Program-made: the position numbers and the translations under genes
The notes under the pieces: generated by a model
What the model was told of the DNA's origin: nothing
Seen by the model: the letters and a program-made list of their open reading frames with translations, nothing else
The model's database searches: none
DNA from: Myroides oncorhynchi
GTDB lineage: Bacteria; Bacteroidota; Bacteroidia; Flavobacteriales; Flavobacteriaceae
NCBI RefSeq assembly: GCF_020905415.1
Contig: NZ_JAJJMP010000001.1
Coordinates: forward strand, 1,499,501-1,563,500
DNA length: 64,000 nt
Direction: 5' to 3'
In this document: positions 34,785 to 44,123 of the stretch, one piece after another
How positions within the stretch are numbered: the stretch's first letter is position 1
Layout: every line of letters begins with the position of its first letter

Positions 34785-36209
34785 ATGAAGAAAGTCTTAG
34801 AAGGAGAGTTGTTAAGTCTCGCTCATCGTGTATTACAATTGAAAGATAAGGAGATAGATAGTCTTTTTAAGGAAGCTAAAGAATTATACGAAAAGCTCTT
34901 AGTGCTGAAGTTTTATCAAGATCATCTAGATGAGGGAAGAATAAAAGACGTTTCTCCTGAGCAGTTAAATGACGCGTTAAAAGCTTTGGCGATTAGTAAT
35001 CTTAATGAATCTAAGGTAGATGAAAATATACGTCATCAAATGCCTATTGATTTAATAGAGGAAGATTACCCAATAGTTGCTGAAGCGGAAAAGGAAGTTG
35101 TCAGCACATTAGACAGTCATTTGATCGCTGATAGTATAATCAAGATAAGTCCTGAGGTAGTAGAAGAAACTCCTGTAGTAACAAAGATTGTTACGTATGA
35201 TGAACCTTTTATTACAGATGTGTATATTGACGAGAGTACAACTGCTGAAGACGATGCTCAACTCCATAATTACTTAGATCAACATGAAGCAATGCTGAAG
35301 CAGGTAGAAGAGCGTAATATAGATCTAATAAATAGAGTAGATTCTTCGGTAGAAACTGAAGAAGATTTGATGGATGATGTTGAGGTTACAGCTATTTATG
35401 AGGATAAGCGTGTTTCTGAGTTAGAAGGAGAAGATAATATTATTATTGACAGTGCATTAGTAGAAAAACCTGGAGTAGAGGAGCATTTGGTTATAACGGT
35501 TGAAGATAGTTTGAATGATAATCACTTTGTTGACTCAGACAATGTACATGTAGAAGTGGGAAGTCTTGAGAATACTTTAGAGGGTATTAATCAGCAGTTT
35601 GCATCAGCTAAAATTGATGAGCCTACACAAGACTTAGTTCAAGAACCATTTTCTAAGGTTATTGAAGAACGTACTAGTGTAGATGGACAAAAGAAATCAA
35701 GTGATGATCCTTTTTTTGGATTTGATTTTAGTGATGTAGAGTTTGTACGTGTTGAAAGTCTTGACGAAAATACGGTGAGTAAGTTTGATAATCAATTTGA
35801 AAGTATAGAAACTCAAAAAGACTTACCTAAAGCAGAAGAGAAGATTATTCAGCCTTTAGGAGATGTTTCGACTCAAAAAGTAGAGGTGACTGCCGCGCAA
35901 AGTACATTGTTTAATGTAGAGAGCACATCAGTACGCGAGCCTAAAATATTAAAGTCAAAATCGTTAAACGACATTTATAATACTACTATAGTAGTAGGAC
36001 TTAATGATAGAATTGCTTTTGAAAGACATTTGTTTAATGGAAGTGCAGAGGATTTTAATAGAGTGTTGTCTCAATTAAATACAGTAAGTTCTTTTGATGA
36101 AGCGAATAGCTTAATTGAACATTTAGTAAAACCAGAATACAATAACTGGGATGGTAAAGAAGAATATGCAGAACGTTTTATGGCGTTAGTAGAAAAACGC
36201 TTTATATAA
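34785..36209 (+). CDS. Conserved acidic protein of unknown function upstream of rsmI
   Basis: This 474-aa cytosolic protein begins with a helical segment (MKKVLEGELLSLAHRVLQLKDKE) and ends with a compact domain (about 405-474: LNDRIAFERHLFNGSAEDFNRVL, WDGKEEYAERFMALVEKRF). The 280 residues between are acidic, of low complexity and probably disordered. I recognise no named family. The stop of this gene is 2 bp before rsmI, so the two are tightly coupled. Confidence 0.8.
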   Translation: MKKVLEGELLSLAHRVLQLKDKEIDSLFKEAKELYEKLLVLKFYQDHLDEGRIKDVSPEQLNDALKALAISNLNESKVDENIRHQMPIDLIEEDYPIVAEAEKEVVSTLDSHLIADSIIKISPEVVEETPVVTKIVTYDEPFITDVYIDESTTAEDDAQLHNYLDQHEAMLKQVEERNIDLINRVDSSVETEEDLMDDVEVTAIYEDKRVSELEGEDNIIIDSALVEKPGVEEHLVITVEDSLNDNHFVDSDNVHVEVGSLENTLEGINQQFASAKIDEPTQDLVQEPFSKVIEERTSVDGQKKSSDDPFFGFDFSDVEFVRVESLDENTVSKFDNQFESIETQKDLPKAEEKIIQPLGDVSTQKVEVTAAQSTLFNVESTSVREPKILKSKSLNDIYNTTIVVGLNDRIAFERHLFNGSAEDFNRVLSQLNTVSSFDEANSLIEHLVKPEYNNWDGKEEYAERFMALVEKRFI

Positions 36210-36211
36210 TT

Positions 36212-36886
36212 ATGGGGAAACTTTATTTGGTACCTACGCCAATTGGAAATCTTGAAGATATGACTTATCGTGCAATCAAAGTATTGCAAGAGGTAGATTA
36301 TATTTTAGCAGAAGATACACGTAATAGTGGTAAATTATTAAAACACTTTGAAATAACTACTCCAATGTTTAGTCATCACATGCATAATGAGCATAAGACA
36401 GTAGAGGGATTAGTTAAGAGAATGCAGGCTGGAGAAACCTTTGCACTTATCTCAGATGCTGGAACACCTGCGATTTCAGATCCTGGATTTTTATTGACAC
36501 GTGCATGCGTAGAACAGGGAGTAGATGTTGAATGTCTACCTGGCGCAACAGCATTTGTACCAGCTTTAGTGAATAGCGGTTTGCCTAATGATAAGTTTGT
36601 TTTTGAGGGCTTTTTACCTGATAAGAAAGGAAAACAAACGAGATACTTAATACTTGCAGAAGAGACAAGAACAATGATTCTATATGTCTCTCCACATAAA
36701 TTAGTTAAGACACTCGTAGAGTTTAAAGAATATTTCGGTGAAGATAGACAGGTTTCTGTATCAAGAGAGTTGTCAAAATTACATGAAGAAACAGTGAGAG
36801 GAACAGTAACAGAGGTACATGCCCATTTCGAAGCAAAGCCACCTAAAGGGGAGATTGTAGTGATTGTAGCAGGAAAAAGTAAATAG
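36212..36886 (+). CDS. rsmI: 16S rRNA (cytidine-1402-2'-O)-methyltransferase
   Basis: RsmI methylates C1402 of 16S rRNA. The 224-aa protein has the family's SAM-dependent tetrapyrrole-methylase-like fold with LYLVPTPIGNLEDMTYRA, AEDTRNSGKLL, SDAGTPAISDPG and the SREL/LHEE motif later. Start ATG 36212. It is preceded by the acidic 474-aa protein and followed by a terminator. Confidence 0.96.
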   Translation: MGKLYLVPTPIGNLEDMTYRAIKVLQEVDYILAEDTRNSGKLLKHFEITTPMFSHHMHNEHKTVEGLVKRMQAGETFALISDAGTPAISDPGFLLTRACVEQGVDVECLPGATAFVPALVNSGLPNDKFVFEGFLPDKKGKQTRYLILAEETRTMILYVSPHKLVKTLVEFKEYFGEDRQVSVSRELSKLHEETVRGTVTEVHAHFEAKPPKGEIVVIVAGKSK

Positions 36887-36931
36887 AAGATAGATTATTG
36901 CTTTATATAGTAGACTATTATAATATAGAAT

Positions 36932-36965
36932 AATGCCCATAGATATTGCTATGGGCATTTTTTTA
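36932..36965 (+). terminator. Terminator after rsmI
   Basis: An 11-bp stem AATGCCCATAG/CTATGGGCATT with loop ATATTG runs into a T run. It lies about 45 bp past the rsmI stop. Confidence 0.92.
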
Positions 36966-37279
36966 TCAAAAGCTCTACGGGGATATAGATTGGTTAGATT
37001 ATATGTCTTCAACACTATCTCTAGATTGCTTTAATATTTCTCCAAGAAAGAGAACTTGTAGAGAGGTATTGTTGAGGAGATGTTAAGGAAGTGTTGAAGA
37101 AATTAATTGTACTGTAAATGTTGGATATTTATATTCAGTAAAGAGATTGTCTAATATAGATTCTTAGATAATACTGATAAACAGTTTAAGTCTAATAGAT
37201 CTATGGTGTGGGGTATAAGTTTAGTGCTAGGTTCATTTTTTACAGCTTCTTTAACAAGTGAACATTGAATTTTTTTTGA

Positions 37280-37287
37280 TACATTTG
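37280..37287 (+). promoter_or_regulatory. -7 promoter element of the OsmC-recJ pair
   Basis: TACATTTG fits TAnnTTTG exactly and lies 16 bp ahead of the ATG at 37304, so the leader would be very short. No clear -33 at standard spacing. Confidence 0.45.
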
Positions 37288-37303
37288 GTAAAAACAGAAC
37301 ATT

Positions 37304-37726
37304 ATGTCACATAAAGTAACTACAAGTTGGATAGAAAATATGCAGTTCGAATCTACTAATCCTAGTGGAGGAACGATTAGAATAGATGCAGGACCTGAGA
37401 ATGGAGGAGATAATATGGGACTTAGACCAAAAGCTCTTATGTTATCAGCACTTGCAGGATGTTCTGGACTAGATATTGCGCATTTAATAAAAAAGATGAG
37501 ATTAGAAGTTTCTGATTTTAAAATAGAAACGGAAGGGGTGCTTACAGATACTGATCCAGCTACTTATCATACTGTTATAGTAGATTACCACTTTACAGGT
37601 GCTAACTTAGAGGAAGATAAATTAAAGAGAGCTGTTGATTTATCTATTGAGAAGTATTGTGGAGTAATGGATATGTTTAGAGAATTTTCGGAAGTTAAAA
37701 CTAATATTTATTATCATAAAGAGTAA
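37304..37726 (+). CDS. OsmC family protein
   Basis: This 140-aa protein of the OsmC/Ohr superfamily has both redox cysteines: LAGCSGLDI (Cys about 56) and IEKYCGVM (Cys about 121). Family members are thiol peroxidases that reduce organic hydroperoxides. The subfamily (OsmC, Ohr or YhfA-like) is not settled from the sequence. It ends 3 bp before recJ. Confidence 0.92.
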   Translation: MSHKVTTSWIENMQFESTNPSGGTIRIDAGPENGGDNMGLRPKALMLSALAGCSGLDIAHLIKKMRLEVSDFKIETEGVLTDTDPATYHTVIVDYHFTGANLEEDKLKRAVDLSIEKYCGVMDMFREFSEVKTNIYYHKE

Positions 37727-37729
37727 TTA

Positions 37730-39436
37730 ATGCGCTGGTATTTAAAAGAAGATCCAGACGAAAACATAGTTGCTCATTTACAAGAGGTTTTAGGTGTTAA
37801 TGCCATTATTGCTAGGTTATTGGCACAGAGAGGTATTACTAACTACGAGGATGCTAAAAAGTTTTTTAGACCTTCTCTTTTAGATTTGCACAACCCCTTT
37901 CTGATGGCAGATATGGATAAGGCTGTTCACCGTATCATCATAGCTAAAGATACTTGCGAGTCAGTATTGGTTTTTGGTGATTATGATGTCGATGGTACTA
38001 CTTCAGTAGCATTGATGTCTTCCTATTTACATGAGCTTGGTATTCATACACATTCTTATATTCCAGATCGTTATAATGAAGGTTACGGTATCTCTTTTCA
38101 AGGAATAGATTATGCCAAAGAGAATGGTATTAAGCTTATTATTGCTTTAGATTGTGGAATTAAATCAATAGAACACGTTGAGTATGCTAAGCATCATGGA
38201 GTTGACTTTATCATCTGCGATCACCATCTCCCAGGAGATATTATACCAGCTGCAATAGCTGTATTAGATCCTAAGCGCTCTGATTGTTTATATCCATATA
38301 AAGAACTATGTGGCTGTGGAGTTGGCTTTAAGTTGATTCAAGGTATTAATCAACACTTGAATAAGCCATTTGATAATATACAGTCATATTTAGATTTGGT
38401 TGCCATCGCTATTGCAGGGGATGTTGTACCAGTCACAGGTGAGAATAGAATATTAGCCTTTTACGGTTTGATTGTTATGAATGCTTCTCCTCGCGAAGGT
38501 ATAAAAGCGTTAATGAAACTATATAATTTATCTAATTATACTATGAATGACATAGTATTTAAATTAGCTCCAAAGATAAATGCTGCTGGGAGAATAGAGC
38601 ATGGAAATTTTACAGTCCATTTATTGACAGTTTCTACTGAAAATGAAGCTAATGAAGCTGTCCAAAAAATTGTTGGTATTAATGAAGAGAGGAAGTCTCT
38701 TGACCAGGGTATTACTGAAGAGGCATTAAAACAGATTATAGAGACTAAACAGATCAATTCGAAAAGTACAATAGTTTATAGTTCCTCTTGGCATAAAGGA
38801 GTAATTGGAATCGTAGCATCTCGTCTTATTGACACCTATTATAGACCTACGATTGTATTTACAGATAGTGGAGAGTATTTAGCTGCTTCTGCTCGCTCAG
38901 TAAAGAATTTTGATGTATATCAGGCATTGGAGGCATGTTCAGAATATATTGTACAGTTCGGTGGACATATGTATGCAGCAGGTCTAACAATCAAGAAAGA
39001 AAATCTAAAACCTTTTATTCAAAAGTTTGAAGAAGTCGTTACTAATACTATTGAAGAGACGGATTTAATACCAGAAATAGAGATTGATGCTAAGCTTAAT
39101 TTTTCAGATATAACAGATCAGTTTATTCGTATTTTAAAACAATTTGAGCCATTTGGTCCCAATAATCCTAATCCTCTCTTTTTAAGTAAAAGTGTTTTTG
39201 ATACAGGTTACGCTAAATTAGCTGGATTGAAAGGCGAACATCTTAAGGCCTCTTTTAAACAGAGAGGGGTTAGTGGTTTTAAGTTTAATGCTATTGGTTT
39301 TAATTTTGGTACGACTTATTATGAAAGGATTAAAGAAAAAGATCTTTTTGACATAATTTACGCTATAGAAGAGAATAACTGGAGAAATAAAAGGACTATT
39401 CAATTGCAAATAAAAGACATGCAATTGTCATGGTAA
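37730..39436 (+). CDS. recJ: Single-stranded-DNA-specific exonuclease RecJ
   Basis: RecJ degrades single-stranded DNA 5' to 3' in recombination and mismatch repair. The 568-aa protein has the DHH-family catalytic motifs DYDVDGTTS, DCGIKS and CDHH (DHHLPG), a DHHA1 domain with the GGH motif (QFGGHMYAAG) and a C-terminal OB-like domain with FGPNNPNPLF. Standard length for the family. Downstream asd starts 60 bp later. Confidence 0.97.
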   Translation: MRWYLKEDPDENIVAHLQEVLGVNAIIARLLAQRGITNYEDAKKFFRPSLLDLHNPFLMADMDKAVHRIIIAKDTCESVLVFGDYDVDGTTSVALMSSYLHELGIHTHSYIPDRYNEGYGISFQGIDYAKENGIKLIIALDCGIKSIEHVEYAKHHGVDFIICDHHLPGDIIPAAIAVLDPKRSDCLYPYKELCGCGVGFKLIQGINQHLNKPFDNIQSYLDLVAIAIAGDVVPVTGENRILAFYGLIVMNASPREGIKALMKLYNLSNYTMNDIVFKLAPKINAAGRIEHGNFTVHLLTVSTENEANEAVQKIVGINEERKSLDQGITEEALKQIIETKQINSKSTIVYSSSWHKGVIGIVASRLIDTYYRPTIVFTDSGEYLAASARSVKNFDVYQALEACSEYIVQFGGHMYAAGLTIKKENLKPFIQKFEEVVTNTIEETDLIPEIEIDAKLNFSDITDQFIRILKQFEPFGPNNPNPLFLSKSVFDTGYAKLAGLKGEHLKASFKQRGVSGFKFNAIGFNFGTTYYERIKEKDLFDIIYAIEENNWRNKRTIQLQIKDMQLSW

Positions 39437-39496
39437 TTGAATAAAGTGTTATTTTTATCAAATATAAAGCTATTTAACAATCTTAATTTTATAAAA

Positions 39497-40486
39497 ATGA
39501 AAATCGCAGTAGTAGGCGCTACCGGTATGGTAGGTGAGATCATGCTAAAAGTATTAGCGGAGAGAAATTTTCCTGTAACAGAATTAATTCCTGTAGCTTC
39601 AGCGAAGTCTGTAGGTAAGGAAGTGGAGTTTAAAGGTAAGAAGTATACTATAAAGTCCATGGAAGAAGCTGTTATGATGAAGCCACATATTGCTTTGTTT
39701 TCTGCAGGAGGAAGTATTTCTCTAGATTGCGCACCTAAATTTGCAGAGGTTGGAACCACAGTTATTGACAATTCTTCAGCTTGGAGAATGGATCCAACTA
39801 AAAAATTAATTGTCCCTGAAATAAATGCTGATTCTCTAACTAAAGACGATAAAATCATTGCTAACCCCAATTGTTCAACGATACAGTTAGTGATGGCATT
39901 ATCTCCTTTACATAAAAAATATGGGATAAAGAGAGTAGTTGTTTCTACTTATCAATCTATTACAGGTACAGGCGTTAAAGCAGTACAACAGTTAGAAAAT
40001 GAGTATGAGGGAATAAAAGGTGATATGGCTTATAATTATCCGATTCACCGCAATGCTATTCCTCATTGTGACGTATTTGAGGATAATGGTTACACTAAGG
40101 AAGAAATGAAGTTAGTGAAAGAGACTAAGAAAATTCTTAGAGACGATACTGTATTAGTAACTGCTACGGCTGTAAGAATTCCTGTAGTAGGAGGGCATAG
40201 TGAGGCTGTGAATATTGAATTTATGAATGATTTTGATCTGGCTGAGGTACGTCGTGTACTACACGATACTCCTGGAGTAGTAGTACAAGATAATAATGAT
40301 ACAAATACGTACCCTATGCCATTGTATGCACAAGGAAAAGACGATGTGTTTGTCGGTCGTATTAGAAGAGATGAGAGTCAAAAGAATACTTTAAATATGT
40401 GGATTGTTGCTGATAATCTGCGCAAAGGAGCTGCTACAAATACAGTACAAATTGCCGAATATTTAATTGAAAATAAGCTAGTTTAG
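39497..40486 (+). CDS. asd: Aspartate-semialdehyde dehydrogenase
   Basis: Asd makes aspartate semialdehyde in the Lys/Thr/Met pathway. The 329-aa protein starts MKIAVVGATGMVGE (NADP-binding GxTGxVG), has the catalytic Cys in NPNCSTIQLV and the substrate-binding HSEAVNIEF segment. ATG 39497 gives the canonical start; an upstream in-frame extension to 39437 is not family-like. Followed by a good terminator. Confidence 0.97.
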   Translation: MKIAVVGATGMVGEIMLKVLAERNFPVTELIPVASAKSVGKEVEFKGKKYTIKSMEEAVMMKPHIALFSAGGSISLDCAPKFAEVGTTVIDNSSAWRMDPTKKLIVPEINADSLTKDDKIIANPNCSTIQLVMALSPLHKKYGIKRVVVSTYQSITGTGVKAVQQLENEYEGIKGDMAYNYPIHRNAIPHCDVFEDNGYTKEEMKLVKETKKILRDDTVLVTATAVRIPVVGGHSEAVNIEFMNDFDLAEVRRVLHDTPGVVVQDNNDTNTYPMPLYAQGKDDVFVGRIRRDESQKNTLNMWIVADNLRKGAATNTVQIAEYLIENKLV

Positions 40487-40502
40487 TACTAAATATTAGT
40501 TT

Positions 40503-40539
40503 AAAAAAAGCATTAGATAGTATATCTAATGCTTTTTTT
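40503..40539 (+). terminator. Terminator after asd
   Basis: The stem GCATTAGATA/TATCTAATGC is flanked by A and T runs. It starts about 17 bp past the asd stop and can act in both directions. Confidence 0.9.
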
Positions 40540-40680
40540 GCGTATAATGTGTGAGATTAGTTCATAATGTAGTATTTTTAGGAATATTATGTTTTATTTT
40601 TTAACACAAGTGTTAATAACAACTGTATAAGTTGTGAATATTTGGCTTTGTTAGTGTTTTTAATTAGTGACATAATGTTG

Positions 40681-40688
40681 TAAATTTG
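40681..40688 (+). promoter_or_regulatory. -7 promoter element of the response-regulator gene
   Basis: TAAATTTG matches TAnnTTTG, 27 bp ahead of the start codon at 40715. No -33 element was placed. Confidence 0.4.
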
Positions 40689-40714
40689 AATTATAATTCT
40701 CAAAACAAGATTTT

Positions 40715-41374
40715 ATGAGTAAAGTGCTTTTAGTGGATGATCACCCCCTTATTGTAGAGGGCTATGTATTAGCTCTTTCAAAAGAGAAACTTCAATTGGG
40801 GAGTTTAGAATTCGAAAAGTCGTTTGACTGTTGTAATGCTAAGGAAATTATTGATCAAACTGTTCAAGATTCTGAACAATTTGATCTTGCTATTATTGAC
40901 TTTTCACTTCCAAACAAAGAGAACTCCTTATTAAAAGATGGTGGTGATATCGTGGGCTATATTAAAAAGTTAATGCCTAATTGTAGAACTATTATTTTAA
41001 CAGGCCACACAGAGGTTATTACTATTTATAATATAGTCAAAAATATAAGACCAGATGGATTGGTAAGTAAGCATGAGATAACTCCTGATAATTTATTAGA
41101 TATTGTAAAGCGTGTGTTGAATGGTGAGCGTTATCAGAGTGATATAGTGAAGCATTGCCTCAATGAAATCGTTAGGAAAGAAGTTATGTATGATGATTAT
41201 AATAGAGAGATCTTAGTTCTGTTATCTAAAGGTTATAAACTACAAGAGTTAGAGAATCATATTCCACTTTCTAATCCAGCCATAAAGAAAAGATTGGCTA
41301 AAATGAAGCATGTATTTGGCGTTTCAGATACGGCAAATTTAATTCAATTAGTACTTAAAGAAGGATTTGTATAA
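40715..41374 (+). CDS. Response regulator, receiver plus C-terminal helix-turn-helix
   Basis: This 219-aa protein has a receiver domain (about 1-125) with the acidic pair Asp8-Asp9, phospho-acceptor Asp62 in AIIDFSLP, the Thr in ILTGH and the Lys in VSKHE. The C-terminal part (about 150-215: NREILVLLSKGYKLQELENHI) has a LuxR/NarL-like DNA-binding fold, though diverged. No histidine kinase gene lies nearby, so it is an orphan. Own promoter and terminator. Confidence 0.88.
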   Translation: MSKVLLVDDHPLIVEGYVLALSKEKLQLGSLEFEKSFDCCNAKEIIDQTVQDSEQFDLAIIDFSLPNKENSLLKDGGDIVGYIKKLMPNCRTIILTGHTEVITIYNIVKNIRPDGLVSKHEITPDNLLDIVKRVLNGERYQSDIVKHCLNEIVRKEVMYDDYNREILVLLSKGYKLQELENHIPLSNPAIKKRLAKMKHVFGVSDTANLIQLVLKEGFV

Positions 41375-41382
41375 AGTCAATC

Positions 41383-41416
41383 AAAAGCATCATTTTTAGT
41401 TAATGATGCTTTTTTT
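41383..41416 (+). terminator. Terminator after the response regulator gene
   Basis: A 12-bp stem AAAAGCATCATT/AATGATGCTTTT is followed by a T run. Confidence 0.9.
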
Positions 41417-41575
41417 TATTTTCAGAATATTGATTTAGGGTGTTGTTTTCCTAGAAGTACTGTAACATTCAGCGCGATATTAGTATTATCTATATTGTTT
41501 CTAATTATGATAATTGTCATTTTTTAACTTGTTGATGGTTAGTACTTTTAATGTTTCAAAAGAAGTGTTATAAAT

Positions 41576-42994
41576 ATGAAAATAGAACAAATATATACAG
41601 GATGTATAGCTCATGCAGCTTATTATGTAGAGAGTAATGGTGAGGTAGCGATATTCGATCCATTAAGAGATGTAGAACCATATTTAGAAAGAGCTAATAG
41701 CGATCATGCTGTAGTGAAGTATGTTTTTGAGACACACTTTCATGCTGACTTTGTAAGTGGTCACCTTGACTTAATGCAAAAAACTGGGGCAAAGATTGTT
41801 TTCGGACCTACAGCTACACCTAGTTATGACGCTATTATCGCTGTAGATAATCAGATTTTTAAGTTGGGTGATATTGAGATTAAAGTATTACACACTCCAG
41901 GTCATACTATGGAGAGCAGTACTTATCTTATTATAGATGAAAATGGAAAAGAACACGCTATAATTAGCGGAGACACTCTATTTATCGGTGATGTCGGACG
42001 TCCTGATTTAGTACAGTTAGTTAATTCGGCTGTAACGGAAGAGATTCTAGCCAGACATTTATACCAATCGCTTCGTTCTAAGGTAATGGTATTGCCTGAT
42101 GATGTAATTGTTTATCCTAATCATGGCGCAGGGTCAGCTTGTGGGAAGAATATGAGTAAGGAAACAGTGGATACCCTAGGTAACCAGAAAAAAACAAACT
42201 ATGCACTTCGAGCGGATATGACAGAAGATGAGTTTGTAGTTGAATTACTAACAGGACTAGCAACTCCTCCTCAGTATTTTCCTAAAAATGTATTGATGAA
42301 CATTACAGGATATGAGCATTTAGACACTATTTTAGAGCGTGGTAATAAGCCTTTGTCTGTAAGTGAGTTAACAGAGTTAATGAAGAGGGATGAGGTTATT
42401 ATCTTAGATACACGCAATCCTCAGTCATTCTCAGAAGGATTTGTTCCTAGAAGTTTAAATATTGGATTAAATGGACAATTTGCTGTATGGGTGGGTGAGT
42501 TGATTAAAGATATTAAAGCTCCCATTGTATTGATTACTGAAAAAGGCAAGGAAGAGGAGAGTATGATTCGTTTGTCTAGAGTAGGATATGACAATACTAT
42601 CGGGTATTTAGATGGAGGTTTTGAAGCTTGGAAATCTTCAGGAGAAGAAGTGCAAACTATCAAACGTATTACACCTGCTGAGATGGATAAGTTATATTCT
42701 GAAGGTAAAGGGATATTATTAGATGTACGCAAGATCAACGAGTTTAAATCAGAACATCTAGAGGATTCGAAAAGTTTACCACTTAATGCATTAGAAGATA
42801 AAATAGATACATTGTCTAAAGATGTTAAGTACATTATCTACTGTGCTGGAGGGTATAGAAGTATGATGGCGGCATCTATATTTTATAAATATGGATTTAC
42901 TAATCTAGTAGATGTAATAGGAGGATATAATGCTATCAGTAAAGAGAGTGCATTAGACCATACAGACTTTGTCTGTCCTACCTCTATGCTTTAG
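41576..42994 (+). CDS. CstB-like persulfide dioxygenase/rhodanese
   Basis: This 472-aa protein has an N-terminal metallo-beta-lactamase domain (about 1-250) with the persulfide-dioxygenase motifs THFHADFVSGH, GHTMESS and GDTLFIGDVGRPD. Two rhodanese domains follow: the first (about 260-360) has no catalytic Cys (its loop reads LITEKGKEEE), the second (about 370-472) keeps it in YCAGGYRS (Cys423). This PDO, Cys-less rhodanese and active rhodanese order matches Staphylococcus CstB, which oxidises persulfides to thiosulfate. Expected role: cytosolic sulfide/persulfide detoxification. Monocistronic. Confidence 0.9.
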   Translation: MKIEQIYTGCIAHAAYYVESNGEVAIFDPLRDVEPYLERANSDHAVVKYVFETHFHADFVSGHLDLMQKTGAKIVFGPTATPSYDAIIAVDNQIFKLGDIEIKVLHTPGHTMESSTYLIIDENGKEHAIISGDTLFIGDVGRPDLVQLVNSAVTEEILARHLYQSLRSKVMVLPDDVIVYPNHGAGSACGKNMSKETVDTLGNQKKTNYALRADMTEDEFVVELLTGLATPPQYFPKNVLMNITGYEHLDTILERGNKPLSVSELTELMKRDEVIILDTRNPQSFSEGFVPRSLNIGLNGQFAVWVGELIKDIKAPIVLITEKGKEEESMIRLSRVGYDNTIGYLDGGFEAWKSSGEEVQTIKRITPAEMDKLYSEGKGILLDVRKINEFKSEHLEDSKSLPLNALEDKIDTLSKDVKYIIYCAGGYRSMMAASIFYKYGFTNLVDVIGGYNAISKESALDHTDFVCPTSML

Positions 42995-43089
42995 TAGAAA
43001 CATCAGATAAATAGGTTATAACTTTTTCAGTTCTAGTTTCATTATTTTTAGTTTTTTGGTTAGTTATATTGTTACGAAAATGTGGTTAA

Positions 43090-43120
43090 GCGCAGCGAGA
43101 CTGCGCAACTAGGAGACTAG
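43090..43120. other. Two adjacent GAGA-loop hairpins
   Basis: Stem GCGCAG/CTGCGC with loop CGAGA (43090-43106) is followed directly by CTAG-GAGA-CTAG (43109-43120). It is GC-rich for this window and lies about 90 bp upstream of tyrA. It might be part of a terminator of the preceding gene or of the tyrA leader; neither is shown. Confidence 0.35.
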
Positions 43121-43207
43121 AATTGGAAAGTTTTTTATAAAAATAAGAGTTACTTGTGTGAAAACAGAGTAGGTATTAATAGCTTTGTTAAACACAATAG
43201 AAGTAAT

Positions 43208-44059
43208 ATGGCAAAAATAGTTGGATTAGTAGGTGTTGGTCTTATCGGTGGATCTATTGTATTAGATTTGAAAGAGAAAGGCTTCGCTACTAAAGTATTG
43301 GTATCAGATCTATCTGAACGCAATGCAAATAAAGCATTAGAGTTGCGTATCGCAGATGAGATAACTGACTTAGATGTATTAATAGAAAGATCAGATATAA
43401 TAATTATAGCGACTCCAGTGAATGCGAGCGTGAAGTTAGTGTCGTATGTATTAGATAGAGTTAGTGAAGGACAGTATGTGATGGATGTAGGATCTACTAA
43501 GTCATTATTGGATAAAGAGGTAGACGGACATCCTCGTAGAGATCAGTTTGTGGCAACACATCCGATGACAGGTACCGAATTTAGTGGACCTGAGGCAGCT
43601 TTTAGGGGCTTGTTTAAAGATAGGGTAGCCATTATATGTAACCCTGAAAAATCTAATCCTAAAGCACTGAATGCGATATCTGAATTATATTATCACTTAG
43701 AGACACGCATGATATTAATGGATTCTAATTCACATGATGAGCATGTCGGTTATGTATCCCATTTATCACATGCGATTTCTTATGCATTGGCTGTAGCAGT
43801 ATTGGATAAAGAGAAGGATGATACAGCTATCTTTAACTTGGCGGCTGGGGGATTTGCTTCTACTGTTAGGTTAGCAAAGAGTTCCGTAGATATGTGGTTG
43901 CCTATTTTTGAACAAAATGCAGAACATATTTTACCTATTTTAGATACTTATTTAGATAAGTTGACTGAGTTTAAGACTTATTTAGAACAAGGAGATACAA
44001 AGAATCTTGCGGGCTTTATTGCTGAAGCCAATCGCATAAAAGACAAATTAAAAAAATAA
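43208..44059 (+). CDS. tyrA: Prephenate dehydrogenase
   Basis: TyrA makes 4-hydroxyphenylpyruvate for tyrosine synthesis. The 283-aa protein has an N-terminal NAD-binding GVGLIGGSI, THPMTGTEFSGP for the substrate, the catalytic His in SHLSHAISYALA and a helical C-terminal domain. ATG 43208 (MAKIVGLVG) gives the canonical start; the frame extends upstream to 43154 without family similarity. Confidence 0.94.
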   Translation: MAKIVGLVGVGLIGGSIVLDLKEKGFATKVLVSDLSERNANKALELRIADEITDLDVLIERSDIIIIATPVNASVKLVSYVLDRVSEGQYVMDVGSTKSLLDKEVDGHPRRDQFVATHPMTGTEFSGPEAAFRGLFKDRVAIICNPEKSNPKALNAISELYYHLETRMILMDSNSHDEHVGYVSHLSHAISYALAVAVLDKEKDDTAIFNLAAGGFASTVRLAKSSVDMWLPIFEQNAEHILPILDTYLDKLTEFKTYLEQGDTKNLAGFIAEANRIKDKLKK

Positions 44060-44123
44060 AGATATAAATGTTAGATAAAACAATGTTTTTGAGTACATTG
44101 TTTGTTTAAAACAGATATAAATT

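Larger units (their letters stand above)
36887..37303. other. 417-bp gap between rsmI and the OsmC gene
   Basis: It contains the rsmI terminator (36932-36965) and, at its end, a perfect -7 element TACATTTG (37280-37287) for the OsmC-recJ pair. No gene is seen between them. The central part is AT-rich without structure I can name. Confidence 0.65.
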
